Origin: Cohnella hashimotonis
GTDB taxonomy: Bacteria > Bacillota > Bacilli > Paenibacillales > Paenibacillaceae
DNA length: 64,000 nt
Direction of reading: 5' to 3'
Assembly: GCF_030014955.1 (NCBI RefSeq)
Contig: NZ_JAGRPV010000001.1
Location: 1,674,001 to 1,738,000, forward strand
Made by a program: the position numbers and the translations under genes
In this document: one piece after another, positions 8,109 to 17,100 of the stretch
How the letters are laid out: each line of letters starts with the position of its first letter
Position numbering within the stretch: position 1 is the stretch's first letter
The notes under the pieces: model-generated
The model's database searches: none
Told to the model about the DNA's origin: nothing
The model's input: the letters and a program-made list of their open reading frames with translations, nothing else

Positions 8109-8790
8109 CGACCATCGGCATGCGAGGCAGGGCATGCGGGAGATTGTAGAAGGATGTCCCGACTTCATCATCGTCGGTGAGGCCGCGAGCGGCGAGGAAG
8201 CGATCGGTTGCATGCCGGTTGCCAAGCCCGATCTCGTACTCATGGACATTCATATGCCGGGAATGGGAGGGCTGGCAGCCTCCAAGGTCATCAAAGACGC
8301 GTATCCCTGGGTCAAGATCGTCATCGCGACCGTATCCGACGAGCCCGCCCATCTGTTCGAGGCGCTCAAGAAGGGAGCGCAGGGTTACCTGCTCAAGAAT
8401 CTGAATCCTTCGGCCTGGCGGGAATATTTGCGCGCAGTCGCTTCGGACGACGCCCCGCTGAGCCCGGATATCGCGCTATCGATTCTTAGAGAATTCGCCG
8501 GTCGCGGACGGGATGGCGGAGGCGATAGCCCGGCAGAAGCGCGAAGCCCTGTCAGACGGGTCGGCTTGCCGGAGAGCGACGAGCCGCCGCGCGAGGATCT
8601 GACGCCGAGGGAAAAGGAGATTCTCCTGGAAGTGGCGAGAGGACTCACCAACCGGGACGTCGCTTCCGCGCTCGGCGTATCGGAGCACACGGTCAAAAAC
8701 CATCTGAAAAACATTTTGCAAAAGCTTCATCTCGGCAACCGGGTGCAGCTGGCGCGCTACGCATACGAGCAGGGCATCGTCGAACCGTGA
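8077..8790 (+). CDS. Response regulator, NarL/LuxR type
   Basis: A 237-residue DNA-binding regulator. The receiver domain has the acidic pair DD at 11-12, phospho-acceptor D57 in LMDIHMPG and a conserved lysine in GYLLKN. After a low-complexity linker of about 40 residues (Gly/Asp/Arg-rich) comes a LuxR-type helix-turn-helix with LTPREKEILLEVARGLTNRDVA and VSEHTVKNHLKNILQKL. AAAGGAG lies about ten bases before the ATG, inside the kinase gene. It is the partner of the upstream kinase; the likely targets are the CopCD operon and perhaps the ycnI-like gene at 16.4 kb. No terminator is obvious after it. Confidence 0.9.
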   Translation: MDGGWRILLVDDHRHARQGMREIVEGCPDFIIVGEAASGEEAIGCMPVAKPDLVLMDIHMPGMGGLAASKVIKDAYPWVKIVIATVSDEPAHLFEALKKGAQGYLLKNLNPSAWREYLRAVASDDAPLSPDIALSILREFAGRGRDGGGDSPAEARSPVRRVGLPESDEPPREDLTPREKEILLEVARGLTNRDVASALGVSEHTVKNHLKNILQKLHLGNRVQLARYAYEQGIVEP

Positions 8791-8923
8791 CGCTCCCTGC
8801 TTTTTCATTTTGACCCGATGGCTTTCCTTTTCAGAAAATAAGCTGATTTTGACATGAAAAATAGTATACTTGATGAGGTTTCCGGTATTTGCGAGTGTGG
8901 CTAAAATCAAGCTAAGCGAAAAA

Positions 8924-8939
8924 ATGGTAGCGCTTACCT
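8924..8939 (+). promoter_or_regulatory. Pseudo-palindromic operator candidate (LacI/CcpA-like)
   Basis: The near-palindrome GGTAGCGCTTACC (8926-8938) has the central CG-flanked layout of LacI-family operators and lies about 30 bases before the YesM-like start. It has one mismatch in the TGNAA arm of the cre consensus. Operator function is inferred only from the sequence. Confidence 0.4.
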
Positions 8940-8967
8940 TATTTAACGCGCGAAGGAGGGGCGGATC

Positions 8968-10764
8968 ATGCGGAATTTTTTCCGTCACTTCACCAATCAC
9001 ATGAAAATCAGGAACAAGCTGATTATTTCCTTTATCGCTGTCGTATTGGTGCCCACGCTGATCGTCGGCGTCTATCTGACCGTGGAGCTGCGGAAAATGG
9101 CGCTGCGAGGAGCGGCGGAGCAGATCGAGACGAACATGGATCGGGTTAAGAAACGAACGATGGACCTGCTTAACGTCTCCTACGATATCTCCTACCGTCT
9201 GTCCAACGATACGCGTCTCGGCCAGCTCGCCAATGGCGCCTACGATTCGACCTATAGCGTGGTGGACGCCTACCGCGAGTATCCCGACTTCAAGGAGTAC
9301 GTGAACCTGTACCGAGAGATTACGAGCATGCGGCTGTACGTAGAAAACCCGACGCTCCTCGACAATTGGGAGATCATCCCTACCGACGAGCAGACGAAAA
9401 AAACGGACTGGTACCAATGGGCGAAAAAATCGGACGGCCTGATTCGTTGGAGCTATGTCACCGACGCGCGGGACGGCTTGCGTTATCTCAGCCTGATCCG
9501 CCGCATCGATTTTTACAAGCATTCCACGAACGGCGTGCTCGTCATCAACGCGAATTCGGCGATGCTCAACGGCATCCTGAGCCAGGAATCGTTCGATACG
9601 ATGCTCGTCGCGGACCGCGATATCGTAGCCGCGAACCATCCCGAGCTGGTCGGCAAGACGCTGGAGGACCTGGCGATCGATCCCGATATCGTCGACCGGC
9701 GAAGCGGCGCGTTCATGACCAAGCTCGGAGATCGTCGCGTGCGGATTCAAATCGCGGATCTGTATCCGGACAACCCGCTGATCAACCTGCGAATTCTGTC
9801 CATCTTCTCGGTCGACGATATCGTGCGCGAGCCGAATCGGATCATTCGGTCGGCGGTGGCCGCGATCGGACTGGGCCTCGTCGTCGCCCTCGTTCTGATC
9901 CTGATCCTGTCCAAGCTGATCGGGGACCGGCTGCTCCGCTTGAGCAAGCATATCTCCAGGGTCGCGACGGGCAAGCTCGACCTGAGGCTGTCGATTGACG
10001 GCAAGGACGAGATCGGGCAGCTGTCTCGTCAGTTCAACGCCATGCTCGGCAGCATTCGGGCGCTGATGGGCGAAGTGAACGAATCCAATCGGCAAAAAAG
10101 AGAGCTGGAGACGAGGCAGAACGAGATCAAGCTTCGAATGCTCGCCAGCCAGATCAACCCTCATTTTTTGTTCAACACGCTGGAATCCATCCGCATGAAG
10201 GCGGTCGTGAGGAAAGAAACCGATATCGCCCGGACGGTAAAGCTGCTCGGCAAAATGATGCGCAAAAACCTCGAGGCCGGCAGCGGCGTCATCCCCGTAT
10301 CCGCGGAGATCGATATGATCGGATGTTATCTGGACATTCAAAAATTCCGCTACGAAGACAGGCTGCAGTACAAGCTGAATATCGATCCGGAGGCGTTGTC
10401 CGAGCGCATCCCGTCGCTCGTCATCCAGCCGATCGTCGAGAATGCCGTCATCCACGGCATGGAAAACAAAGAGGAGGCGGTAACCGTGGAGGTCACGCTG
10501 CAAAGCCGCGTTGACGGCCTGTTCGTCGAGGTGAGGGACGACGGCGCCGGCATGTCCGCGGCGCGCTTGGCCGAGGTGACGGCAAGCCTGCGAGACCCGG
10601 GGGGCGCGGAATCCTCCGATCACATCGGCCTGCGCAACGTCAACGCACGCCTCGAGCTGTCTTATGGCCCGGAGCATGGGCTCGCGATCGAGAGCGCGCC
10701 TGACGAGGGAACCTGCGTCCGGTTCGTCATACCTCGGGGAAAGGGGGATCAAGCAGATGTATAA
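8968..10764 (+). CDS. Sensor histidine kinase, YesM type (sugar-responsive)
   Basis: A 598-residue membrane kinase. One helix near residues 18-38, a large extracellular Cache-like sensor (about 40-290), a second helix (about 293-315), a HAMP domain (about 318-370) with GKDEIGQLSRQFNAM, then the His_kinase family with H399 in SQINPHFLFNTLES, and an ATPase domain with VIQPIVENAVIHG and DDGAGM. This architecture is typical of Paenibacillus YesM/LytS-type kinases next to LplB/LplC/LplA importers. The stop codon overlaps the start of the YesN-like regulator by eight bases. The ligand is probably a sugar or a sugar-loaded binding protein, inferred from context. Confidence 0.9.
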   Translation: MRNFFRHFTNHMKIRNKLIISFIAVVLVPTLIVGVYLTVELRKMALRGAAEQIETNMDRVKKRTMDLLNVSYDISYRLSNDTRLGQLANGAYDSTYSVVDAYREYPDFKEYVNLYREITSMRLYVENPTLLDNWEIIPTDEQTKKTDWYQWAKKSDGLIRWSYVTDARDGLRYLSLIRRIDFYKHSTNGVLVINANSAMLNGILSQESFDTMLVADRDIVAANHPELVGKTLEDLAIDPDIVDRRSGAFMTKLGDRRVRIQIADLYPDNPLINLRILSIFSVDDIVREPNRIIRSAVAAIGLGLVVALVLILILSKLIGDRLLRLSKHISRVATGKLDLRLSIDGKDEIGQLSRQFNAMLGSIRALMGEVNESNRQKRELETRQNEIKLRMLASQINPHFLFNTLESIRMKAVVRKETDIARTVKLLGKMMRKNLEAGSGVIPVSAEIDMIGCYLDIQKFRYEDRLQYKLNIDPEALSERIPSLVIQPIVENAVIHGMENKEEAVTVEVTLQSRVDGLFVEVRDDGAGMSAARLAEVTASLRDPGGAESSDHIGLRNVNARLELSYGPEHGLAIESAPDEGTCVRFVIPRGKGDQADV

Positions 10765-12313
10765 GGTCGTTCTCGTCGACGACGAGCCGTCGATCCGGGA
10801 AGGGCTCGCGGAGCTGCTCGACTGGGAATCGCTCGGGTACCGGATCGCCGGCTCGGCGGCCAGCGGCAAGGAGGCGTTAGGTTTGAACGCGCAAATCCGC
10901 CCCGAACTCATGATCGTCGATATTCGGATGCCGGGCATGGACGGCATGGAGCTGATTCGCGAGCTGAAGAAGGAGGACGCCGGTGTCCGCGTGCTTGTCC
11001 TCAGCGGCTATGCCGATTTTAATTACGCCCGCCAGGCCATCGCTCTTGGCGTCGACAATTATTTGCTGAAGCCCGTGGACGAGGATGAGCTGGCGGACAA
11101 TCTATGCGCGATCAAGCGGGCGCTAGACGAGAGGGAAGCGCAGCGCGAAGCGGAAAAGCGAACGAAAGAGGAGCGTCTCTCCGAACGGCTGGAGACGATG
11201 CTGTCGGAAGCGCCGGCGAGCGCCGAGACGTGGGCTGCGGAGATGGCATCATGGGGCGAGGCAGATGCGGGCTTCCGGGTCGTGCTGATCGACATCGACG
11301 CGGACGGCGGAGAGACGGCGCTTGTGCGGCGGCAGATCTGCGAACGGCTTAAGGCCAGTTACGAGAAAACGGGAGCGGGCATCGTCTTCGGTGCGGGCGC
11401 TTCGATCGGGCTGCTGCTTGCGGACAGCGTGCTCCGGGATTCTGCCCGACGCAGATTAACGGCTTCTCTCCGCGATTGGGGCGAGCTTGCCGGCTGCCGG
11501 GTATTCGCGGCGGCAGGCGAGGGTGTGACCGATGCCGCTGGCATTCCTTTGTCGTTCGCTGCGGCCAAGCTGCGCGCGCAGCACCGCTTCTTTTACGACG
11601 GCGCGGACTTTATCGACGACGAGACGGCACGGCGGCTGCCGTCCCCGGAGGCGGTGGCCTTCGAGCCGGACCTGCTGCAACGGCAGGCGGAGCGCCTATA
11701 CCTCGCGGTCTGCACGGGCAGCGAAGCCCGCGTGGCGCCGATCGTCGAGGAGATCGGCGATCTCATGCTGGGCGCCGGCGAAGGAGAAGATTCGCTCAAA
11801 GCCCGGTTCGTCCAGCTGCTGACGCGCCTGCTCGAGAAACTGTCGGCCCGCCAGCCGGGCGCCGGCTCCGCCCCGACGCTGCTTGAGTCGAAGCTGCTGG
11901 CGATTCACCGCGCATGCGGGTATCAAACGATGCTCGCGCAAATCTCAGGCCTCCTCGTTGAAGCGATTCGATTGACGGACGACGGCGGGGGAGAGCGTCA
12001 GATTCGCAAAATGACGCAGCTGATCGATGCCCACTACAAGGACAATCTGAAGCTGGAAAAGCTGGCCGAGGCGTTTAATTACAACAGCGCTTATCTGGGG
12101 AAGCTTTTCAAGTCCGTGACCGGGGATTCGTTTAACACCTATCTCGACAAAGTACGGATCGCCAAGGCCAAGCAGTTGCTCCAGACCGGGCTCAAAGTGT
12201 ACGAGGCGGCGGAGCAGGTCGGCTATCCCAACCCGGATTATTTCCACGGCAAATTCCGCAAATACGAGGGCCTTTCGCCTGGCGCCTACCGCAGTCAATT
12301 CGAATCGTCGTGA
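10757..12313 (+). CDS. Response regulator, YesN type, with AraC DNA-binding domain
   Basis: A 518-residue regulator. The receiver domain carries DDE at 8-10, phospho-acceptor D55 in IVDIRMPGMDG and the YLLKPVDE lysine. A long middle region (about 130-410) with a coiled-coil start follows, and the C-terminal AraC domain has two helix-turn-helix units, KLEKLAEAFNYNSAYLGKLF and VYEAAEQVGYPNPDYFHGKF. The start at 10757 overlaps the kinase stop (ATGTATAA), which gives translational coupling; AAGGGGGAT is upstream. It most likely activates the importer genes that follow after a terminator. The open frame upstream of 10757 is just the kinase region read in another frame. Confidence 0.9.
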   Translation: MYKVVLVDDEPSIREGLAELLDWESLGYRIAGSAASGKEALGLNAQIRPELMIVDIRMPGMDGMELIRELKKEDAGVRVLVLSGYADFNYARQAIALGVDNYLLKPVDEDELADNLCAIKRALDEREAQREAEKRTKEERLSERLETMLSEAPASAETWAAEMASWGEADAGFRVVLIDIDADGGETALVRRQICERLKASYEKTGAGIVFGAGASIGLLLADSVLRDSARRRLTASLRDWGELAGCRVFAAAGEGVTDAAGIPLSFAAAKLRAQHRFFYDGADFIDDETARRLPSPEAVAFEPDLLQRQAERLYLAVCTGSEARVAPIVEEIGDLMLGAGEGEDSLKARFVQLLTRLLEKLSARQPGAGSAPTLLESKLLAIHRACGYQTMLAQISGLLVEAIRLTDDGGGERQIRKMTQLIDAHYKDNLKLEKLAEAFNYNSAYLGKLFKSVTGDSFNTYLDKVRIAKAKQLLQTGLKVYEAAEQVGYPNPDYFHGKFRKYEGLSPGAYRSQFESS

Positions 12314-12326
12314 TCGCGAAGCATAA

Positions 12327-12371
12327 AGGACGGACAAGGCAGCAAATTCAGCTGTTGGGTCCGTCTTTTTT
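12327..12371 (+). terminator. Rho-independent terminator
   Basis: The stem AGGACGGAC / GTCCGTCTT carries an inner GCAGC/GCTG pairing and a six-T tail. It separates the regulator genes from the importer operon. Confidence 0.88.
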
Positions 12372-12381
12372 AGAGGCTTTC

Positions 12382-12395
12382 TGAAAACGTTTTCT
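12382..12395 (+). promoter_or_regulatory. cre-like site 1 (CcpA / LacI-family operator)
   Basis: TGAAAACGTTTTCT fits the consensus TGNAANCGNWNNCW at every defined base and contains the perfect palindrome GAAAACGTTTTC. It lies about 100 bases before the importer start. Catabolite repression by CcpA is known for this motif; its use here is inferred. Confidence 0.7.
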
Positions 12396-12447
12396 GAAAT
12401 CCCTGATTTTAGGAGGAAAGTGGGGCGGATTTGCCGGGTAGGACCGC

Positions 12448-12461
12448 TGAAAGCGTTCTCT
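12448..12461 (+). promoter_or_regulatory. cre-like site 2 abutting a TATAAT
   Basis: TGAAAGCGTTCTCT also fits TGNAANCGNWNNCW at every defined base. It ends one base before TATAAT (12462-12467), the probable -10 box; no good -35 box is visible, which fits an activator-dependent promoter. Binding at this position would block RNA polymerase. Confidence 0.65.
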
Positions 12462-12491
12462 TATAATAAAGCCAAGCAAGGAGGTGATCGC

Positions 12492-13460
12492 ATGAGGACA
12501 ATGACGGCAAACCAAGAAAGGCAAATGGAGAGCGTGTCACGGAAAAAGGGCGGCGCCTTTTGGAAAAAGTTTTTCCAGCAGCGATATCTGTATCTGATGT
12601 CCGTGCCGTTCGTCTTGTGGGCCTTCGTATTCAGCTACTTGCCGCTCTGGGGCTGGACGATGGCCTTCCAGAAGTTCAAGCCTGGCATTCCGTTCGGGGA
12701 TCAGAAGTGGGTCGGTCTTCAGTACTTTAGGGAGTTGTTCGCGGACGAACAATTCTACCGGGTGCTGCGCAACACGCTCGCGATGAGCACGATGGGACTC
12801 GTCGCCGGCTTCGTCGTACCGATCGTGTTCGCGGTCGTCCTGAACGAAGTGCGGGCGATGCCGGTCAAACGATTCGTGCAGACCGTCTCCTATCTCCCTC
12901 ACTTCGTCTCTTGGGTGGTGGTGGCGGGGATCGTCACGAAAATGCTGTCGACCGAGGGCGGCGTGGTCAACGATATCCTCGTCTCTCTCCATATCGTCGA
13001 CGAGCCGATCCAGTTCATGGCCAAGGGCGGTTTGTTCTGGTACATCGTCACCGCCTCGGACGTGTGGAAGGAGATGGGCTGGAACACGATCATCTACCTC
13101 GCGGCGATCGCGGGCATCGGACCCGAACTATACGAGGCGGCCAAAGTGGACGGGGCGAGCCGGCTGCGCCAGATCTGGCATATTACGCTGCCGGGCATTC
13201 GCCCGACGATCGTCGTCCTGCTCATTATGTCGATCGGGCACTTGGTCGGGATCGGCTTCGAAAAGCAGTTCCTGCTCGGCAATCCGCTCGTCAGCGATTA
13301 TTCCCAGGTGCTTGACCTGTACGCGCTCAATTACGGTCTCGGCCTCGGACGCTTCTCGTTCGGCACCGCCATCAACATTTTTAATTCCGTCATCAGTGTG
13401 TTCCTGCTCCTCGTCGCCAACGGCATCTTCAAACGCACGACCAAAGAAAGCATCTTCTAA
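12492..13460 (+). CDS. ABC transporter permease, LplB type
   Basis: A 322-residue inner-membrane permease of carbohydrate ABC importers (CUT1 class). About six transmembrane helices are visible, starting with YLYLMSVPFVLWAFVFSYLP; the cytoplasmic EAA loop that docks the ATPase is EAAKVDGASRLRQIWHITLPG. The start at 12492 is fixed by a full-length Shine-Dalgarno, AAGGAGGTGATCG. An in-frame GTG at 12420 is less likely because it precedes the TATAAT and cre site. First gene of a permease-permease-binding-protein operon; as usual for this family no ATPase gene is present, so a shared MsmX-like ATPase is assumed. Confidence 0.93.
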   Translation: MRTMTANQERQMESVSRKKGGAFWKKFFQQRYLYLMSVPFVLWAFVFSYLPLWGWTMAFQKFKPGIPFGDQKWVGLQYFRELFADEQFYRVLRNTLAMSTMGLVAGFVVPIVFAVVLNEVRAMPVKRFVQTVSYLPHFVSWVVVAGIVTKMLSTEGGVVNDILVSLHIVDEPIQFMAKGGLFWYIVTASDVWKEMGWNTIIYLAAIAGIGPELYEAAKVDGASRLRQIWHITLPGIRPTIVVLLIMSIGHLVGIGFEKQFLLGNPLVSDYSQVLDLYALNYGLGLGRFSFGTAINIFNSVISVFLLLVANGIFKRTTKESIF

Positions 13461-13474
13461 GGAGGCCGGCCCGC

Positions 13475-14380
13475 ATGCAAGCGATCAGACGTTTCGCCGG
13501 CCGTCCCTGGTCGGATCAGCTTTTCGAAGTCGTCGTGTACGTGATTTTGATCCTCGTCACCGTCGTTACGCTCTACCCGTTTCTCAACGTGCTGGCCATC
13601 TCGCTGAACGACTCGACCGACAGCGTGCGGGGCGGCCTGACGATCTACCCCCGTGTGCCGACATTCAAAAACTACGAGACCATATTCGCATTCGGCGGCC
13701 TGATGACCGGACTCAAGATTTCCGTGCTGCGAACGGTCGTCGGCACGCTGATGGGGCTCGTCAGCGCCTCCATGCTGGCCTTCACGATCAGCCGGGCGGA
13801 TTTTCAGGGCAGACGCTTCATCTCCGCTTTCCTGGCGCTGACGATGTACGTGTCCGGCGGTCTGATCCCGTTCTACATTCTGATCCGCGACCTCAACATG
13901 ATGAACACCTTTGCGGTCTACGTGCTGCCCGGACTCGTGAGCGCCTTCAACGTCTTTATCATCCGTTCGTTCATCGACGGCATTCCCTTTGCGCTGCAGG
14001 AATCCGCGAAGCTCGACGGCGCCAACGACTGGACGATTTTCTGGCGCGTCATCCTGCCGCTTACGAAGCCGGCCCTCGCCACCATCGCCCTATTCCTGGC
14101 GGTAGGGCAGTGGAACGCCTGGTTCGACACCTATCTGTACAACGGCTCCAGCGAGAAGCTCACCACGCTGCAATTCGAACTCATGAAGGTGCTGCAGAGC
14201 ACGACGACGAACGCCGACCAGTTCCGCGGACGCAACATGACCGAGGTCATGCGGCAGATCTCGCCCGAATCGGTCAAAATGGCGATCACGATCGTCGTGA
14301 CCGTGCCAATCCTCGTCGTTTATCCGTTTCTGCAAAAGTACTTCGTCAAAGGCATGACGCTCGGCGCCGTCAAAAGCTGA
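13475..14380 (+). CDS. ABC transporter permease, LplC/YtcP type
   Basis: A 301-residue second permease of the same importer. It has about six transmembrane helices and the EAA loop ESAKLDGANDWTIFWRVILPL. The typical N-terminal VTLYPFLNVLAISLND and C-terminal YPFLQKYFVKGMTLGAVKS are present, matching the YtcP/LplC group closely. It starts 14 bases after the first permease with AAGGAGG upstream. Together the two permeases form the heterodimeric channel. Confidence 0.93.
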   Translation: MQAIRRFAGRPWSDQLFEVVVYVILILVTVVTLYPFLNVLAISLNDSTDSVRGGLTIYPRVPTFKNYETIFAFGGLMTGLKISVLRTVVGTLMGLVSASMLAFTISRADFQGRRFISAFLALTMYVSGGLIPFYILIRDLNMMNTFAVYVLPGLVSAFNVFIIRSFIDGIPFALQESAKLDGANDWTIFWRVILPLTKPALATIALFLAVGQWNAWFDTYLYNGSSEKLTTLQFELMKVLQSTTTNADQFRGRNMTEVMRQISPESVKMAITIVVTVPILVVYPFLQKYFVKGMTLGAVKS

Positions 14381-14477
14381 CGCCCGCCGGCTGGACGCCG
14401 CGACAACCGAAGGGATCCGCAGGATTCGATCCTGTCCAAATAAGATCCATCATTCAGAGCAAACGGAGGGTTTAGTG

Positions 14478-16217
14478 ATGAAAAAGAGAATGAAGGTAAA
14501 CGCGCTGCTGCTCGCCGGCGCCATGACGCTGAGCTTCCTGTCCGCCTGCAGCAAGGATAACGGCGGCAATGGCGCCGCTTCCGGGGCCGCGCCATCCGGA
14601 TCGTCGACGGCAACGGAAGCGGCCAAGGAAGGCGAGGATCTTAAGCCTGTCACGTTTACTTACTTTTCCGAAGACCCGAATCCGAACTGGAACAACATGC
14701 AGGACGACGTCTCCAAAGAGATCACGAAAAAGACCGGCGTCACGCTCGATGCCGAATTCGCGGTCGGCGACCCGGCGCAAAAAGTCGCGCTCATGGCCGC
14801 AAGCGGCGAGTATCCGGACATCATCGCGGCCAAAGGCGACATCGGCAAGCTCGTCGACGCCGGCGCGGTGCTCGACCTGACCGAGCTGATCGACAAATAC
14901 GCGCCGAACATCAAAAAGGTGCTCGGGCCTTATATGAGCCGGGCGAAGTATACGACCGAAGACCAATCGATCTATTCGATCCCGACCTGGTCCGCGGTTG
15001 ACGAGGTTAAGGCGGTCGCGGGCGGCGGCTTCGAGCTTCAGCACCGCGTCGTCAAGGAAGCGGGGTACCCGACCATCCGCACGGTACAGGATTACGAAAA
15101 GGTCATCAAGGATTATCTCGCCAAGCATCCGACGGACGAGAACGGCAACAAAAACATCGGCCTGTCCCTGAACGCGGACGACTGGCATATGTACATCTCC
15201 GTCACGAATCCGGCGACCTTCGTGACGGGCGGCTCGGATGACGGCGAATATTTCGTCGATCAGCAGACGCACGAAGCGATCTACCATTTCCGGCGTCCGG
15301 AGGAGAAGGAATATTTTCGCTGGCTGAACCACATGAACGCGGAAGGGCTGCTCGACAAGGAGAGCTTCGTGCAAAAATACGATCAGTACAAAGCGAAGGT
15401 CGCCTCGGGCCGCGTGCTCGGACTTATCGACCAGGACTGGGATTACAACGACGGCCAGCAGGCGCTCAAGACCGCGGGCAAATTCGACCAGACGTACGGC
15501 CACTATCCGGTCACGATGGGCGAACAGTTCAAGGAGACGTCGTTCTGGCCGACGGGCTTCATGGGCGGGTACGGCATCTCGATCTCCAGCAAGGCGAAGG
15601 ATCCAGTGCGCATCATCAAGTTCCTCGACTACCTCGCTTCGGACGAAGGCCAGGTGCTCAACAACTGGGGTATCGAAGGCAAGCATTACGTCGTCGAAAA
15701 CGGCAAGCGCGTCGTGCCCAAGGAAATCCAGGACCGCATCAACAACGACAACACCGCGTTCACCAAGGAGTCCGGCCTCGGCTTCTACTGGAACATCATG
15801 GTCCACTACGGCGACGGCGTGAAGGACCCGACGGGCAACTATTATACGAAAAACAGTCCGGAATTGATCACCGAGGGCTACAGCGACGCGGAGAAGGAAA
15901 CGCTTGCGGCGTACAAGGCGACGACGTGGAAGGACCTGTTCCCGAAGGAAGACGAGTTTAACGTGAAGGCGTACGGCGCCGCGTGGAACATTCAGATTCC
16001 GGGAGAGGACGAAGTGTCGATCCTCGGCAACAAGATGAAGGACATCACCTGGAAGCGAATTCCGGAGGCCATCCTCGCGAAGCCCGAGGACTTCGACAAG
16101 ATCTGGGACGCCTATCAGAACGACCTGATCAAGGCAGGCGTCGAAAAGATGGAGAAGGGCTACACCAAGTACGTGCAGGACCGCGTGAAGCTGTGGAGCG
16201 CGGACGAAGGGAAATAA
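14478..16217 (+). CDS. Extracellular solute-binding lipoprotein, LplA type
   Basis: A 579-residue substrate-binding lipoprotein. The signal peptide ends in the lipobox FLSAC (C24), followed by a Gly/Ser/Ala linker and a large CUT1-type binding domain. The features VTLDAEFAVGDPAQKVALMAASGEYPDI and the FMGGYGISISSKAKDPVRI segment are typical of the 55-65 kDa LplA group. CGGAGGG sets the start; an in-frame GTG three bases earlier (14475) is also possible. Third gene of the importer operon, ended by a terminator at 16227. The sugar is unknown; no glycosidase is nearby. Confidence 0.92.
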   Translation: MKKRMKVNALLLAGAMTLSFLSACSKDNGGNGAASGAAPSGSSTATEAAKEGEDLKPVTFTYFSEDPNPNWNNMQDDVSKEITKKTGVTLDAEFAVGDPAQKVALMAASGEYPDIIAAKGDIGKLVDAGAVLDLTELIDKYAPNIKKVLGPYMSRAKYTTEDQSIYSIPTWSAVDEVKAVAGGGFELQHRVVKEAGYPTIRTVQDYEKVIKDYLAKHPTDENGNKNIGLSLNADDWHMYISVTNPATFVTGGSDDGEYFVDQQTHEAIYHFRRPEEKEYFRWLNHMNAEGLLDKESFVQKYDQYKAKVASGRVLGLIDQDWDYNDGQQALKTAGKFDQTYGHYPVTMGEQFKETSFWPTGFMGGYGISISSKAKDPVRIIKFLDYLASDEGQVLNNWGIEGKHYVVENGKRVVPKEIQDRINNDNTAFTKESGLGFYWNIMVHYGDGVKDPTGNYYTKNSPELITEGYSDAEKETLAAYKATTWKDLFPKEDEFNVKAYGAAWNIQIPGEDEVSILGNKMKDITWKRIPEAILAKPEDFDKIWDAYQNDLIKAGVEKMEKGYTKYVQDRVKLWSADEGK

Positions 16218-16226
16218 CGATTGGCG

Positions 16227-16264
16227 AGCCTCCGCGCCCTCTCCGGGCTGTGGAGGCTTTTTCA
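16227..16264 (+). terminator. Rho-independent terminator
   Basis: The stem AGCCTCC / GGAGGCT with a second GCGCCCT/GGGCTG pairing inside, followed by TTTTTC. Confidence 0.85.
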
Positions 16265-16354
16265 TTTGCGGCCATGGCTCTTTGGGGTCATGCGCTTCGA
16301 TGAGGACGGCCTCTATAATAGGCATATCCCATAGAAACGAAAGGTTGATCGTAG

Positions 16355-16972
16355 ATGAAAAAAATCGGAGCCCTGCTCTTCGCCGCTACGATGGCGTTCG
16401 GGTATACGGGCTTGGCGAGCGCGCACGTCCGGGTCGAGCCGGCGGAGGTGGCGCAGAACGCTTACCAGGTGTTCACGATCCGCGTCCCGAGCGAAAACGA
16501 GGGCGTCAACACGACGCAGGTCAAGCTGGACGTCCCTGCGGGCGTGGAGGTGTCGCGCTTCGAGCCGTATCCGGGCTGGACGAGCACGACCGAAAAGGAC
16601 GCGGACGGCAAGGTCGTCTCCGTCACCTGGAAGTCCGACGGCCAAGGCATCACCGAGACGGAGTTCGTGCAGTTTCTGTTCCAGGGGCATGTCGCGGAGG
16701 ACGCGAAGGAGCTCGTATGGAAGGCGCACCAGACGTATTCGGACGGCGCCGTCGTCGACTGGAGCGGCGCGCCCGACGCCGATACGCCGGCTTCGGTGAC
16801 CGCGGTAACGGCGGCTGCGGCCGACGGGGACGGGCACGGGCATGCGGATGCCGCATCGACGGAAGCGTCGGACGGCGATCGGGATCCGCTGACGCTGGGC
16901 CTTGCGATCGCGGGCCTGGTGGCGGGCCTGGCCGCGCTGGCGATCGCGCTCCTGCGCAGGAAGTCGCGCTGA
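16355..16972 (+). CDS. YcnI-family (DUF1775) copper-binding membrane-anchored protein
   Basis: A 205-residue protein. The signal peptide ends ASA and the mature chain would start with H24 (HVRVEPAE); in the characterised Bacillus YcnI the mature N-terminal histidine and a conserved tryptophan bind Cu(II), and both types of residue are here (ELVWKAHQTYSDGAVVDW). After the DUF1775 domain (about 24-150) comes a His/Asp-rich linker (DGDGHGHADA), a C-terminal helix (about 175-198) and a basic RRKSR tail. It is the usual partner of YcnJ-like CopCD proteins, yet here it lies 9 kb away, beyond the importer cluster. TATAAT at 16314-16319 is a likely -10 box. Confidence 0.9.
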   Translation: MKKIGALLFAATMAFGYTGLASAHVRVEPAEVAQNAYQVFTIRVPSENEGVNTTQVKLDVPAGVEVSRFEPYPGWTSTTEKDADGKVVSVTWKSDGQGITETEFVQFLFQGHVAEDAKELVWKAHQTYSDGAVVDWSGAPDADTPASVTAVTAAAADGDGHGHADAASTEASDGDRDPLTLGLAIAGLVAGLAALAIALLRRKSR

Positions 16973-17100
16973 GGGGAGCGCGAGGGCGCTCGGGCGAGCA
17001 TAGCGGACTTGCGTGCCGCCATGGACGCCAAACCAACGCCTCGGGGCCGATAGCGGCAGAAAGTCCCGCTGTGGCCTGCAAACTAGCTGCCTCGCGGCGC
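16973..17100. repeat. Diverged single copies of the hairpin repeat
   Basis: Two degenerate relatives of the 51-bp unit: GAGCATAGCGGACTTGCG at about 16995 and CCGATAGCGGCAGAAAG at about 17048. Each is followed by a CCCGC/GCCGC arm. They look like older family members next to the homogeneous array. Confidence 0.55.

Noticed and set aside
8476..10947. An 823-codon open frame on the minus strand opposite the YesM-like kinase
   Set aside because: Shadow of the conserved kinase gene and regulator genes; it spans several real genes and shows no family motif.
12420..12491. GTG start of LplB at 12420 behind AGGAGG
   Set aside because: Spacing is only three bases, it precedes the -10 box and cre site, and ATG 12492 has a full-length Shine-Dalgarno.
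14472..16325. A 617-codon open frame on the minus strand opposite the LplA-type lipoprotein
   Set aside because: The plus strand has a signal peptide, lipobox, ribosome binding site and terminator; the minus frame has none.
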